From Saccharicrinis sp963675435 (GTDB lineage Bacteria > Bacteroidota > Bacteroidia > Bacteroidales > Marinilabiliaceae): a DNA stretch of 64,000 nt. Positions 17,341 to 28,200 of the stretch are shown here, piece by piece. The stretch's first letter is position 1. Each line of letters opens with the position of its first letter. A program made the position numbers and the translations under genes. The stretch lies in NCBI GenBank assembly GCA_963675435.1, contig OY776216.1, positions 3,720,001 through 3,784,000 of the forward strand. Direction: 5' to 3'. Below the pieces are notes generated by a model. The model was not told where the DNA came from. It made no database searches and worked only from the letters and a program-made list of their open reading frames with translations.

Positions 17341-17933
17341 TTAAAAAATACGAGCCGACCAGTATTGAATGCCCGTCATTATAAGTTCAATTGAAATAGC
17401 ACCAAGTAGAAAGTCGATTACTCTACCCACAATATCAATATATTGCTCAATTAACTCTTCTTTTTTTGGCATGTATATTATCGTGTAGAATCTTCAATAA
17501 AAATATGATCGAAATACATAAAATTAAACTAATGGCAATAGCTAAAACTGACGACATTATATCTAGCTGTTCACCTATAATCACACTATAACTCACCATT
17601 CCAGGACCAATAAATATAGGCATTGCTATAGCTTCGGCCACATATTTAGATCCACCTCTTAACGATTCAACAGAAGCGCTACCTTTAAAAATAGACTGGA
17701 TTCCATTAATAAAAATATAACACCTCAAAAATTTGGAAGGAAGTAAAACTTGCATTAAAAAACTCACTCAATATCGAATCGCCCAATAGCGCAAACAATG
17801 AAAATATGATAAGACTAATAATTCCAGCTCTAATTAATACTTTTAGAAAAATGTTTCTGGATTTCTTTTTAACAACATCAATTAGTTACACAATGATTAA
17901 GAAAGGGTTTAATAAGACCAATAATAGCCCCAT
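17341..17933 (-). pseudogene. marC: marC-family membrane protein pseudogene
   Basis: Pieces of a MarC-family protein (normally ~200 residues, six helices) lie in order in different frames. ATG 17933 gives MGLLLVLLNPFLIIV, then an in-frame TAA, then LIDVVKKKSRNIF and a helix ending ALLGDSILSEFF. The frame then shifts near 17705-17725 to INGIQSIFKG...AIAMPIFIGPGM. It shifts again in an A7 run near 17461-17467 to the last helix VGRVIDFLLGAISIELI, ending ...IQYW at 17341. One nonsense codon plus at least two indels make it non-functional. Its stop lies 3 bp before the symporter ATG at 17337, so it was once an operon member. Confidence 0.75.
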
Positions 17934-17970
17934 AGATTAATGACACCATGAATATCCATTAAACCATGTA

Positions 17971-18213
17971 TTAATTCCGATCTTCAATAGCCAATTGTAA
18001 ACGAGAGGATTTATTACAATGCTCAATAATTCCTTTCGATATTAAGGAAAAAATAATTTCTTGTCCTTTTGTATAAGATAAATGTAAATCCTTAATAATA
18101 TGTCCATACAAATACTGACCTTTTTCTTCCAAAAGTTCAATTACCTTTTCTTCCTCTGTGTTAATGTTTCTAATGTTACTTTGTAATTTTTCCGTACTAG
18201 TTTTTCTATTCAT
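17971..18213 (-). CDS. Hypothetical 80-residue protein, possible winged helix
   Basis: Residues 18-75 have a helix-turn-helix-like pattern: TEEEKVIELLEEKGQYLYGHI, then DLHLSYTKGQEIIFSLISKG with a terminal strand pair SSRLQLAIED. This would fit a small winged-helix DNA-binding protein, but the match is by eye only. It lies 27 bp after the previous gene in the abl block and is likely co-transcribed. Confidence 0.5.
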   Translation of the reverse strand: MNRKTSTEKLQSNIRNINTEEEKVIELLEEKGQYLYGHIIKDLHLSYTKGQEIIFSLISKGIIEHCNKSSRLQLAIEDRN

Positions 18214-18240
18214 AAAAATTTGAAATGTTTTTTTAATTAA

Positions 18241-18435
18241 TTAATCATTCTCTTTATTCACGGACGAAGGTCCGATATTTTCATATATTAAATATTCTTT
18301 GCAGTTACGCCATCCTCTATAGCCTCTAATACAAAATACATTTTTATATACAGTAAGCTTCCTGTTGTCCTCTATAGTTTTACCTTGATAAACAGGACAA
18401 ACATCTTTATACTTACATATATTTTTATTGGCCAT
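18241..18435 (-). CDS. Small four-cysteine protein in the abl operon
   Basis: The 64-residue product has four cysteines: Cys7 and Cys13 (CKYKDVC) and Cys34 and Cys43 (CIRGYRGWRNC). The pairing suggests a small metal-binding site. It starts 2 bp after the ablB stop, so translation is probably coupled. The family is not recognised. The gene belongs to the operon by position; its part in osmolyte synthesis, if any, is unknown. Confidence 0.6.
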   Translation of the reverse strand: MANKNICKYKDVCPVYQGKTIEDNRKLTVYKNVFCIRGYRGWRNCKEYLIYENIGPSSVNKEND

Positions 18436-18437
18436 AA

Positions 18438-19286
18438 CTAAATTTGCTTATAATATACATTCATACTCTCAATGTCTCCTGATATATTGGTGTTTTTAAT
18501 TAGCGTGCCTGAATAATTATAATTCATGCGTATAAACGTCAAGTTCATTGGAATTGACTTAAGACGGGCAATGGTATAAAGTGTTTTCATACCATCTTTC
18601 TTCATTTCCTGCTCCATACGCTTTAACAATGCAGATGCCAATCTATTACCAGCGTATTTGGGGTATGTTGCAAAGTCAGTCATTTCAGCATTTTTATTTC
18701 TTACATCCATTTCCGACGAGGCAACAGCTGCTAATTCACCATTTTTCTCAGCTCCAAAATATCTAACATTCTCATTCATTGTTTGTAAAACATATTCCTT
18801 TTCGTGTATAGGAAAAGGATATGTTTCAAATACTGCAGAATAAATATCCGTTATTTCTATTACATCATCTTTTGTTAATTCTCTAATTGTAAAATCACCA
18901 TTAAACGCTGTAATCCGAGGTTGTTCCTTACTTAAAATACTTGAAAAAGCATTTAACTTATCTCGTTCTATTTTTAAAACCCTATCTGAACTTAGATATT
19001 TAGAAACAAAAAATGCATCCTCATTTCCATTATAGAAATGAGGAATTTGAGCTTCTAATATAAAGCCATTAGCATAAAATACGGGGGCATATTTTTTAGG
19101 TATTTTACAAACTATTTTCGAATACTTTTCTTCTTTAGCTAATTGATGAACTAAAGTAAACACCTGTGGCATATCTCTTGAATCTAATTTCATTAGGTAG
19201 ATTCTATTGTTTAACCTCCCATGCTGAATACATGTTCCATTAGCAATTGTTTCAATCTTATCGTTAACAATATTAATCACACACAT
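18438..19286 (-). CDS. ablB: Beta-lysine N6-acetyltransferase
   Basis: The 282-residue product has a C-terminal GNAT domain (about 130-275), with the TRELTKDD..EITDIYSAVFETYPFPI start, AEMTDFATYPKYAGNRLASALLKRM for acetyl-CoA binding, and MNLTFIRMNYNYSGTL at the end. This matches AblB, which acetylates the epsilon amino group of beta-lysine, the second step to the compatible solute N-epsilon-acetyl-beta-lysine. It overlaps the kamA stop by 14 bp, which is typical of a two-gene abl operon. Identification rests on the domain plus the neighbour and is firm. Confidence 0.9.
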   Translation of the reverse strand: MCVINIVNDKIETIANGTCIQHGRLNNRIYLMKLDSRDMPQVFTLVHQLAKEEKYSKIVCKIPKKYAPVFYANGFILEAQIPHFYNGNEDAFFVSKYLSSDRVLKIERDKLNAFSSILSKEQPRITAFNGDFTIRELTKDDVIEITDIYSAVFETYPFPIHEKEYVLQTMNENVRYFGAEKNGELAAVASSEMDVRNKNAEMTDFATYPKYAGNRLASALLKRMEQEMKKDGMKTLYTIARLKSIPMNLTFIRMNYNYSGTLIKNTNISGDIESMNVYYKQI

Positions 19287-20592
19287 GATGTTCCCTCCTT
19301 GTTAATCTTTCATTATCTTCCGGAATTAATGATATTGTATCACATTCATCAGATAGCAATTTCTCAATACCAATCACTTCTGATTCATCCTTTTCTGAAA
19401 TCTCTAATTCAAGGTTACAATTATCACAATCGCGATCACACATCTTTGGCTCATAACTATCTGGTTCTTTATATGTTGTAATAACCCCTTCATAATTTCT
19501 TAACACAACCTTATTGGTTGACCATGAAATGATATAATTAGGCATTACAGGAATCTTTCCTCCTCCTCCTGGTGCGTCAATTACATAGGTAGGTCGTGCA
19601 AAACCACTTGTGTGTCCAACCAGACTTTCCATAATCTCGATTCCTTTTCCGATTGGCGTTCTGAAATGAGACAGACCTTCAGAAAGGTCACACTGATATA
19701 AATAATAAGGCCTTACCCTATTTTGAACAAGCTTATGAACAAGCATCTTCATAATTCGTGGACAATCGTTTACATCAGCCAACAGCACTGATTGGTTCCC
19801 CAATGGAAAGCCACCATTAGCCAATTTTGCTAGTGCTTCTTTTGACGATGTAGTAATTTCATTTGGATGATTAAAATGTGTATTGATCCACAAAGGATGA
19901 AATCTTTGCAATACAGATACTAACTTATCCGTGATCCTATATGGTAATACTACAGGCATTCTTGTTCCTATACGAACTATTTCAACATGCGGTATACTTG
20001 TTATCTTTTCTAATAACCATTCCAGCTTTTCATCCGAAAGCATTAACGGATCACCACCAGATAATAACACATCCCTTACCTGAGTATTAGATGCCACATA
20101 ATCAATACCTTTTTGCAATTGATCCTTAGACGGAATGAAATCAACATCACCAACTTTTCTTTTTCTGGTACAATGCCTGCAATACATTGAACAAACATTA
20201 CTCACATGAAATAATACTCTATCCGGATATCTGTGCGTTATTCCTTCTACAGGACTATCCTTATCTTCCGACAAAGGATCTTCCAATTCAAAAGATTTTG
20301 TAGTTAACTCTTCAACACAACCAAAAGCTTGCTTAAAAACTGGATCATTTCTAAAATTTTCTTTATCAATTAAAGAAAGATAATATGGTGTAATTGATAA
20401 CGGAAACTTTTCAAAAGTACGCTCTAAATCCTCTCTCTCCCTATTTTCAAAACATATTCCCGTAATTTGTTCAAATTTTTTAATGGTATTTATGGAGTTT
20501 CTCAATTGCCAACGCCAATCCTTCCAGTTTGATAATTTTGTTTCATCTTCAATTCTACTTGCAATTTCCTTTTGTACATTGTTGTAAATCAT
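19273..20592 (-). CDS. kamA: Lysine 2,3-aminomutase
   Basis: The 439-residue product is a radical SAM, PLP-dependent aminomutase. It carries CSMYCRHC (Cys134, Cys138, Cys141) for the iron-sulfur cluster, LLSGGDPL for SAM binding, and PLP lysine Lys346 in DAPGGGGKIPVMPNY. A C-terminal CDRDCDNC (Cys385, 389, 392) may bind metal. It converts L-alpha-lysine to L-beta-lysine. With ablB overlapping it, the role is in osmoprotection (N-epsilon-acetyl-beta-lysine) rather than lysine fermentation, for which kamD/kamE-type genes would be expected. It heads the operon; the 520 bp upstream holds the promoter. Confidence 0.95.
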   Translation of the reverse strand: MIYNNVQKEIASRIEDETKLSNWKDWRWQLRNSINTIKKFEQITGICFENREREDLERTFEKFPLSITPYYLSLIDKENFRNDPVFKQAFGCVEELTTKSFELEDPLSEDKDSPVEGITHRYPDRVLFHVSNVCSMYCRHCTRKRKVGDVDFIPSKDQLQKGIDYVASNTQVRDVLLSGGDPLMLSDEKLEWLLEKITSIPHVEIVRIGTRMPVVLPYRITDKLVSVLQRFHPLWINTHFNHPNEITTSSKEALAKLANGGFPLGNQSVLLADVNDCPRIMKMLVHKLVQNRVRPYYLYQCDLSEGLSHFRTPIGKGIEIMESLVGHTSGFARPTYVIDAPGGGGKIPVMPNYIISWSTNKVVLRNYEGVITTYKEPDSYEPKMCDRDCDNCNLELEISEKDESEVIGIEKLLSDECDTISLIPEDNERLTRREHHVCD

Positions 20593-21111
20593 ACTTTTAC
20601 TATGCTTTAATTAAGCGTGAAGTTGTTTATAAAAGGATAATCAATTGGTATTTAAGAAAGGCTACTGAAACTTCACTTTATCCAATTTTTCATACACATT
20701 CAGCATTTAGAATACGCCCACCAAGGATCACCTATAATTTTATTTTCTACACGAACAAAATTATATAAATTAGCCATTAAAACCAAAAACACTTAACAAA
20801 CAAAAATCTCACTCCTCCATTAAACAATTACACAAAACCTACTATACAATCTATATTTCAGACATATATGAATTATAAAAATTAAAATTAAGTAAGAATC
20901 AAATATTACTATTTAAATTCCTTCAACATTACAAATGCCTATAGAAGTATTTTTTACACTGTGTTTTTATTGGATTGACATTTAGTTCGTATTGATACTA
21001 TTATAATATAATTTCATTTTGGAGGCACTATCCATAAGAAAAGAATAAGTTAGAATTGAATTTATCCATTATTAGCCTTTATTTTGTCGAATAAATAGGT
21101 ATATAAAAAAA
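20593..21111. other. Gene-free stretch upstream of kamA
   Basis: 519 bp between divergent genes; very AT-rich. It should hold the abl operon promoter, possibly osmoregulated. I see no clear consensus promoter, riboswitch or ORF. Confidence 0.4.
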
Positions 21112-21348
21112 ATGGAACAAATTAATATAAATGTAACTTCTAATAAAGAAGAGGTTATTGCAGAATTATCAAAATTATTCACACCATATGCAAAAGAATT
21201 ACTTAACTCAGGTGCAGATTTTAGCTATATGAATATGTACGCAGATAACTTTAGAGATCAAATTTTGAATTCAACCATTTTTAATGAAGAGGAAGTATTT
21301 GAGATCTTAAATGAAGCATGTGATAGGTGTTGGAAATCGCAAATTTAA
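21112..21348 (+). CDS. Hypothetical 78-residue protein
   Basis: A small acidic, mostly helical soluble protein with two Cys near the end (CDRCW). No domain is recognised. It stands alone, 115 bp before the kinase gene on the same strand. Codon use and length support a real gene, with moderate confidence. Confidence 0.5.
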   Translation: MEQININVTSNKEEVIAELSKLFTPYAKELLNSGADFSYMNMYADNFRDQILNSTIFNEEEVFEILNEACDRCWKSQI

Positions 21349-21463
21349 CTTATAGTAATCACCTTCTTATAATAATAGAAGCAGTATAATACATCTTCTA
21401 CATTGTAGAAATTTAGAAAATTACAATTCATTTTATTACAATAACACTTAACCTTGAAATTTA

Positions 21464-22297
21464 ATGATTTTAATAGCGGATAGCGGATCAACAAAAACAG
21501 AATGGGTTATATTAGACAAAAACAACACCTGTTCGCAACAATACATAACGGCAGGTATAAACCCTTATTATCAAAGCACTAAAGACATATTAGACATTCT
21601 TATTAAAGAATTTCCTTTCGAAATACGATCTTTTGATGCAATCCATTTTTACGGTGCAGGATGCAATCATGAAACCAAAAATAAAATAGTAGAAAATGCA
21701 CTATCATCATTTTTTACATCTCCTCAAATTAATATTTACAGTGACTTAATGGCTGCTGCTCATTCTGCATGCAGAAACTCACCTGGCATTGTTTGTATTT
21801 TAGGAACCGGATCTAACTCCTGCTTTTACAATGGAAAAGAAATCACAAAAAACATATCTCCTCTTGGATTTATTTTAGGAGACGAAGGTAGCGGCGCCGT
21901 AATAGGGAAAACTTTCATCAGTGATTTATTAAAGAATCAATTATCACAATCAACCACAGATCTTTTTTTCAAAGAATACGACATTTCTATAGATGAAATT
22001 CTTGATCATATTTATAGGCAACCTTTCCCCAACAGATATATGGCTCAATTCTCAAAATTTATTCATAACCACATTCACATTAAGGAACTTGAAATAATTA
22101 TTAAAGATGCTTTTCATTCATTTATAGAAAGAAACCTACTTCAGTATATTGAAATAGAAAAATACCCAATTCATTTTATAGGTAGTATCGCTTATCATTT
22201 TCAAGAACAACTTAAGAATACGCTTAGCTCCCATCATTTAAAAACTGGCACTATTATTAAATCGCCCATGACTGGGTTAGTAAAATACTACAGATAA
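21464..22297 (+). CDS. BadF/BadG-type ATPase, probable N-acetylglucosamine kinase
   Basis: The 277-residue product has ASKHA-fold phosphate loops: ADSGSTKTEWVILD (4-17), a phosphate-2 strand with CILGTGSNSCFYNGKEI, and GFILGDEGSGAVIGK near 140. It matches the BadF/BadG/BcrA/BcrD family, which in Bacteroidota includes many GlcNAc kinases of the cell-wall recycling type. The substrate is inferred from family only. It converges on the DPP-IV-like gene, with a weak hairpin (22339-22367) between stops. Confidence 0.8.
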   Translation: MILIADSGSTKTEWVILDKNNTCSQQYITAGINPYYQSTKDILDILIKEFPFEIRSFDAIHFYGAGCNHETKNKIVENALSSFFTSPQINIYSDLMAAAHSACRNSPGIVCILGTGSNSCFYNGKEITKNISPLGFILGDEGSGAVIGKTFISDLLKNQLSQSTTDLFFKEYDISIDEILDHIYRQPFPNRYMAQFSKFIHNHIHIKELEIIIKDAFHSFIERNLLQYIEIEKYPIHFIGSIAYHFQEQLKNTLSSHHLKTGTIIKSPMTGLVKYYR

Positions 22298-22338
22298 ATA
22301 AGTCAAGCTTTAAATCATTACTGAAATTCAATATAAAA

Positions 22339-22367
22339 CCTGCATCCAAAACTTATTGACATGCAGG
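22339..22367 (+). terminator. Weak terminator-like hairpin
   Basis: CCTGCAT / ATGCAGG, 7-bp stem with a 15-nt loop, between two convergent genes. The T-run is poor (CTATTTCTATT), so this is uncertain. Confidence 0.3.
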
Positions 22368-22398
22368 CTATTTCTATTACAATTATTTAAGATCTCTA

Positions 22399-24540
22399 TT
22401 ATAAAAAGTCTTTAAAATACTGTGTTACTTTCTCCATCAAATGAACTCGATCAGGCCCTAAAACATTATGCTCATGGCGAGGATATACAAAATAATCTAC
22501 TTGCTTCCTTTTTTTGATACAATGCTCAATAAACTGCATACTATTTTGCCATACAACAGTTGGGTCAATAGCCCCATGAATAACTAATAATCGACCTTGT
22601 AAATTATCCACCCTTAAATTCAAATTTGTTTCTTCATATCCTTCAGGATTTTCTTCCGGACGATCCATATATCGCTCACCATACATAATTTCATAATACT
22701 TCCAATCAATCACAGGTCCACCAGAAACACCAACTTTAAAATCATTTGGATATTTCTCCATCAGGTTTATAGTCATAAAACCACCAAAACTCCATCCATG
22801 AACACCAATTCTGTTTTGATCAACATAAGGCAAAGATTTTAAAAATTTCACCCCTTCATACTGATCTTCCGCCTCACACTCTCCCAATTGTCGATGAATC
22901 ACTTTTTCAAAATCACATCCCCTATCAGGAGTTCCTCTATTATCCATAGTAAAACATATATAACCATTCTGAGCCATATACAACTGCCAATATCTTGCAC
23001 CTCCTAACCAAGTATTTTTTACCTGCTGCGAATGAGGTCCTCCATACACATATACCACAACCGGATATTTTTTGTTCACATCAAAATTTGCAGGTAAAAT
23101 CAACCTATAATTTAAGTCTGTATATCCATCAGCTGATTTAATTGTTCCTAATTCAACCTTTCCAAAATCATAATCTTTAAATGGATTCTCTGCCTTAAAT
23201 AAAACCTGATAAACCTTCTTTTTTATATCAAAAACCCCAATAATCCTTGGAATATTTAAACTAGAATAATAATCAAGCACTTTACTCTTTGAAGTATTTA
23301 AAACAAATGAATGAAATCCTTTTGCTGAAGATAATTTACTCACCTTACCACTTTTCAAAGAAACGCAATATAAATGCCTATCCATTACACCATCCTTTGT
23401 TCCCTCAAAAAACAAGGTATTACCTTTAGCATCAAATCCTAAATTGCCAGTTACCACCCACGCACCCTTAGTGATTTGTTTTAACAACCCTTTATTAATA
23501 TCATATAGATAGAAATGATTGTACCCATCTCTTTCACTTTGCCATACAAACTTTGTATTACTATTTGGGACAAAAACAGCAGTATTTTCCGGTTCTACCC
23601 ACTTATCACTCTTTTCTTCGAACAAGGTTTTATACAAACTACCATCAGCAACATTGTATAAATTATAATGCATATGATTTTGATCCCTATTAAGTTCTGC
23701 TACACCAATGTACTTTTCATCTGGTGTCCATGAAACATTTGTTAAAAACTTCTCTTTGGGTAAACCGGTCTCCAAATACAATTTCTCTTTTGTTATAGAA
23801 TTAAACACTCCAATAGTAACATGATGACTATTCATTCCTGCCATTGGGTATTTAATATTCTCTAATTTGGCCACTCTTTCATTTATGTTAACCAAAGGAT
23901 AATCAGTAACCATGGATTCATCTTTTCTGTAAAATGCCATTGATTTACCATTGGGTGACCAAAAAATTCCTCCACTGATACCAAATTCATTTCTATGAAC
24001 TGTTTGACCTAAAACAATATCTTTATTTTCTGCTTTCTCTACTAAAACAGCTTTATTATCAACTCCTACAACAAATAAATCTCCATTATTTAGATAAGCT
24101 ATTAATTTGGAGGTCGGATTAAAACTTAAAAATTTCGATTCTTTAGGATACATAATAATATGCCTAATTTGGTTCTCTTTTGAATCTGCAATAACTAATT
24201 TCTCTGGAAAAATCACATAAAAAACATCTGAACTAATCCACTTTAAGTCATATAATGATTTCACTTTAGTAAGATCATTACCTAATAGCAAATCATTAAC
24301 TTGCTTCAATGATAAATATGGTGATTTTACTAATGTGTCATCCACATAAAATATGGAATCTCCCTTATATAAGATTAAAGAATCAGTATTGGGTAAAAAT
24401 TCATATTTTTCATATTTAGGTATAAAATTTCTAAAGTTTTTACCTCCAGATATTACATCCTCAAGCTCTAATTTATTTTGAGCTTTTAAGCCTAACAAAC
24501 TAAAAAAAAATGTTAGTAGTGTAAAATAAAATACTTTCAT
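22399..24540 (-). CDS. S9 family peptidase, dipeptidyl peptidase IV-like
   Basis: The 713-residue product has a signal peptide (1-20, ending LKAQ), an N-terminal beta-propeller (DPPIV_N, about 80-440) and an alpha/beta-hydrolase domain (S9, 480-713). The catalytic triad is visible: Ser in GWSFGG (about residue 584), Asp in HGAIDPTVVW (about 660) and His in YPRHEHNV (about 694). Such enzymes release X-Pro or other dipeptides from peptides in the periplasm. The KVYVYGGPHSQ oxyanion region is present. It is complete and stands alone. Exact specificity (DPP-IV or related) is inferred. Confidence 0.93.
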   Translation of the reverse strand: MKVFYFTLLTFFFSLLGLKAQNKLELEDVISGGKNFRNFIPKYEKYEFLPNTDSLILYKGDSIFYVDDTLVKSPYLSLKQVNDLLLGNDLTKVKSLYDLKWISSDVFYVIFPEKLVIADSKENQIRHIIMYPKESKFLSFNPTSKLIAYLNNGDLFVVGVDNKAVLVEKAENKDIVLGQTVHRNEFGISGGIFWSPNGKSMAFYRKDESMVTDYPLVNINERVAKLENIKYPMAGMNSHHVTIGVFNSITKEKLYLETGLPKEKFLTNVSWTPDEKYIGVAELNRDQNHMHYNLYNVADGSLYKTLFEEKSDKWVEPENTAVFVPNSNTKFVWQSERDGYNHFYLYDINKGLLKQITKGAWVVTGNLGFDAKGNTLFFEGTKDGVMDRHLYCVSLKSGKVSKLSSAKGFHSFVLNTSKSKVLDYYSSLNIPRIIGVFDIKKKVYQVLFKAENPFKDYDFGKVELGTIKSADGYTDLNYRLILPANFDVNKKYPVVVYVYGGPHSQQVKNTWLGGARYWQLYMAQNGYICFTMDNRGTPDRGCDFEKVIHRQLGECEAEDQYEGVKFLKSLPYVDQNRIGVHGWSFGGFMTINLMEKYPNDFKVGVSGGPVIDWKYYEIMYGERYMDRPEENPEGYEETNLNLRVDNLQGRLLVIHGAIDPTVVWQNSMQFIEHCIKKRKQVDYFVYPRHEHNVLGPDRVHLMEKVTQYFKDFL

Positions 24541-24802
24541 TATATATTTAAATTTATTGATTGGTCTATTGAAACATGAAATAAAATCATGAAAAACATC
24601 ATTTCCCTATAGAAACCTGTTCATATTTACTTTTGTTTTAATAAAAATAACTATTTTAGACAAGCAGAATTTACAGCATTTACAAAACATTAACTGATAA
24701 TCAACCTAATGCTATATTTTAAATGGCTGCAAATATAACATAAAATGCTTTTGCACTTTAAATTATAACAAATAACCGCATAATACTAAACGAATTATAC
24801 TC

Positions 24803-25237
24803 ATGAAAAAAGGACTTTTATTATTTTTTGTTCTAACTTTTGTAGTAAGCATACTTATACCAAACAATGCTAATTCTCAGGATGAGAAAATTGAGACATG
24901 TGAAAAGTTATTACAAGCTCCTTTTATTTCAAACGGACAACCTTTCAGGGCTTTTTTAACAGGTGATGAAGTGGCAGAATTTCACACTACATTTTTAAAC
25001 GGAAGTTTATACAGGCTTGTTGCTTGCTCTGCAAAAAATGAACCTATCATTTTTTCAATATACGATACAAACAGAAATCTACTTTTTACAAACGAAGATC
25101 ACAACAATACCAATACATGGGATTTTAAAATAGACGGTTCTGTAGAATGTATTATTGAAGCAAGATTAGATAAAAAATTAGCTACTTCAGGAATGGCTTT
25201 GCTATACATTGGTTTTAAAAATCAATTAGAAAACTAA
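24803..25237 (+). CDS. Secreted hypothetical protein
   Basis: The 144-residue product has a signal peptide (1-25, ending NANSQ). The mature part looks all-beta (FRAFLTGDEVAEFHTTFLNG, SLYRLVACS, IFSIYDTNRNLLFTN, WDFKIDGSVECIIEARL), a jellyroll-like pattern seen in small exported Bacteroidota proteins. It has no membrane anchor. It is 28 bp upstream of the large ABC gene and very likely in one operon with it. Confidence 0.65.
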   Translation: MKKGLLLFFVLTFVVSILIPNNANSQDEKIETCEKLLQAPFISNGQPFRAFLTGDEVAEFHTTFLNGSLYRLVACSAKNEPIIFSIYDTNRNLLFTNEDHNNTNTWDFKIDGSVECIIEARLDKKLATSGMALLYIGFKNQLEN

Positions 25238-25265
25238 GCCATTTATAATATTATAAACTCTTTGT

Positions 25266-28200
25266 ATGAGCGAAGGAATATTAAAAGCATTAATACAACT
25301 TTTTGCTTTAATAGCATTTCCTCAAAAGGACAGTAGATCAAGAAGAAACATAGTTAAGAACTTCCTTGACCAGCAGTTAAATAAACAAATGGTTGAGGAG
25401 TATCTTAATATTTATGAAAAACATTATCAGGAGCACGTTTCTAAACTAAAAAAGCTCCAGAATAGTGAAATCGAACGCTCTACCTTAACGGCAAACTCAG
25501 TTAAAGCCTTAAGAATTTCAAATGCCATCAATAAGGAGCTTGTACACTACCAGAAACTAATCGTAATCATTCAACTTATTGAATTTTTAAAATCAGGAGT
25601 TGAAATCAGTAGATTCGAGAAAGACTTTGTTTATACAATAGCGCAAACTTTTCATATTTCAGATGAAGAGTATCTCTTAATGGAAGATTTTATTATCGGA
25701 GACATGAGTTCTTCTGTTGATAACAACAATCTTTTAATTATTAATAAAAACAAGGGCTCGAAACACCTTCAAACAAGACATTTACAGTGGGCGAATCTTA
25801 AACAGGAAATTCATATTTTAAGAATAAAATCAGGTGGTTTATTTCTATTACGACTGAATGATAATGTGGAGATTAGCATCAATGGACAGTTATTGGCTAC
25901 TAATCGGGTTCATGTTCTTACACCTGGATGTTCATTAAGAAACAACAGAATAGATCCTATATATTATAGTGATATTGTTGGAAAATTCACTAGTGACAAT
26001 ATTGCAGAACCTATAACATTTAATGTTAATAATATTAGTTATGCCTTTAAAAATAAATCCATTGGAATTCAACCATTAAGTTTTTATAGTGAATCCGGAC
26101 GACTGGTTGGAATAATGGGAGCAAGTGGAGCAGGTAAAACTACACTTACTAATATATTAAGTGGCATTACTCAACCACAAAAAGGATCTGTTAAAATAAA
26201 CAATATTGATATCCATAAAGACCCTAATAAAATTGAAGGTCTTATAGGTTATGTTTCACAAGACGACCTTTTAATGGAAAATCTCACTGTATATCAAAAT
26301 CTTTATTACAATGCAAAACTTTGTTTTGGAGACTACAGTGAATTAAAGATTCAAAAAAGAGTTTTATCCCTACTTTCATCTCTAGGTCTTCATGAAATCA
26401 AAGATATGAGAGTTGGTTCACCGCTTAACAAAAAAATTAGTGGTGGACAACGCAAAAGACTAAATATTGCTCTTGAATTAATTCGCGAACCTGCAATCCT
26501 TTTTCTTGACGAACCTACATCAGGATTATCATCAAAAGACTCGGCTAACATTTTAGATTTACTAAAGGAACTGGCATTAAAAGGAAAACTTGTATTTGTA
26601 GTTATCCATCAACCTTCCAGTGATATTTTTAAAATGTTTAATCAACTTTTAGTAATGGATAATGGCGGGTATTTAATTTACGATGGCGATCCTGTAGAAA
26701 GTATTACCTATTTTAAATCCTCTGTTAACCAGGCAAACAAACAAGAAAGCGAATGCCATACCTGCGGAAATGTTAATCCAGAACAAGTTCTTAATATCGT
26801 ATCCTCACAAGTTATCGATGAATATGGTACGCTAACCAGGAGTCGAAAAATAGAACCTGACGAATGGCATCAACGTTTTAAAGCATATAAACCACAAACT
26901 CAAAAGAAAGAAAGCTTAAATGCTCCACCAAGTATCAATTTTAAAATACCAAATAAATTAAAGCAATTAGGAGTATTTATTAAAAGAGATGTGTTATCAA
27001 AGCTATCTAATAAGCAGTATTTATTAATCAACCTATTAGAAACACCCGTATTAGCTATACTTTTGTCATCTATAATTAAGTTTCACAATGTAGACGTAAC
27101 TAACAATCAGGGATATGTTTATCAAGACAATCCAAACATTGTTATATACATTATAATGGCAGTAATTATTGCTTTGTTTGTAGGTTTAACAGTTAGTGCC
27201 GAAGAGATAATACGTGACAAAAAAATACTAAAACGGGAGGCATTTTTAAACCTAAGTAGATTGAGCTATTTACTATCTAAGTTTATCATTTTAGCCTTTA
27301 TTTCTGCCTTTCAGACTTTACTATTCGTCGCGATAGGAAATTCAATCATAGAAATCAAAGGAATGTTCTTTGAATACTGGGTTATTCTATTTAGCGCATC
27401 TGTCTTTGCTAATTTATTAGGATTAATTATCTCCGATAGCTTCAAAGATGCCATTAACATATACATTCTTATACCATTCCTATTAATTCCTCAAATAATT
27501 CTTTCAGGAGTTTTTATAAGCTATGACAATTTAAATCCTAAATTTTCTAATCCCGAAAAGATCCCTTGGTATGGAGAAGCTATAACTGCAAGATGGGCTT
27601 TTGAAGCCTTAGCTGTAAATCAATTTAAAAACAACAAATACGAAAAGGAATTTTATACATTTGACAAGATTAAAAGTGAAGCAAAATTCAAGAAAGAGTA
27701 TTGGATACCATCTTTACTGGCAAAACTTGATAATAGTTTAAAATACCACGAAAATAAAGATATTAAGAAGCGCAATGAAGCTCTATCTGTTATTGAATAT
27801 GAGATTACTCAAGCAAGCAAATATGGCATCCTTAAGAATAAATTTAGCTCTTTAAAAATAAACCCAGATACTTTTAATACTAACTCATACAATAAACTAA
27901 AAGAGGAGATAAACAGATTAAAAAAAGACTACATTAAAATATTTAATAAAACAGATCATTTGCTTGATAATAAAAAGAAGCAATTCATCAAAACAAGAGC
28001 TCAAAAAGAAGAATTCAACAATCTAAAAAAACTAAACTACAATCTTGAATTGGAACGATTTGTAAGAAATACAAACAATATCTTTTCAAATAAAATCATT
28101 GAATACAACGGAAAGCTATTACAGAAATCAGACCCAATATTCAAGGATCCCCAGAGTAATTATTTAATAGCACACTTCCTTAGTCCCTACAAAAAAATAG

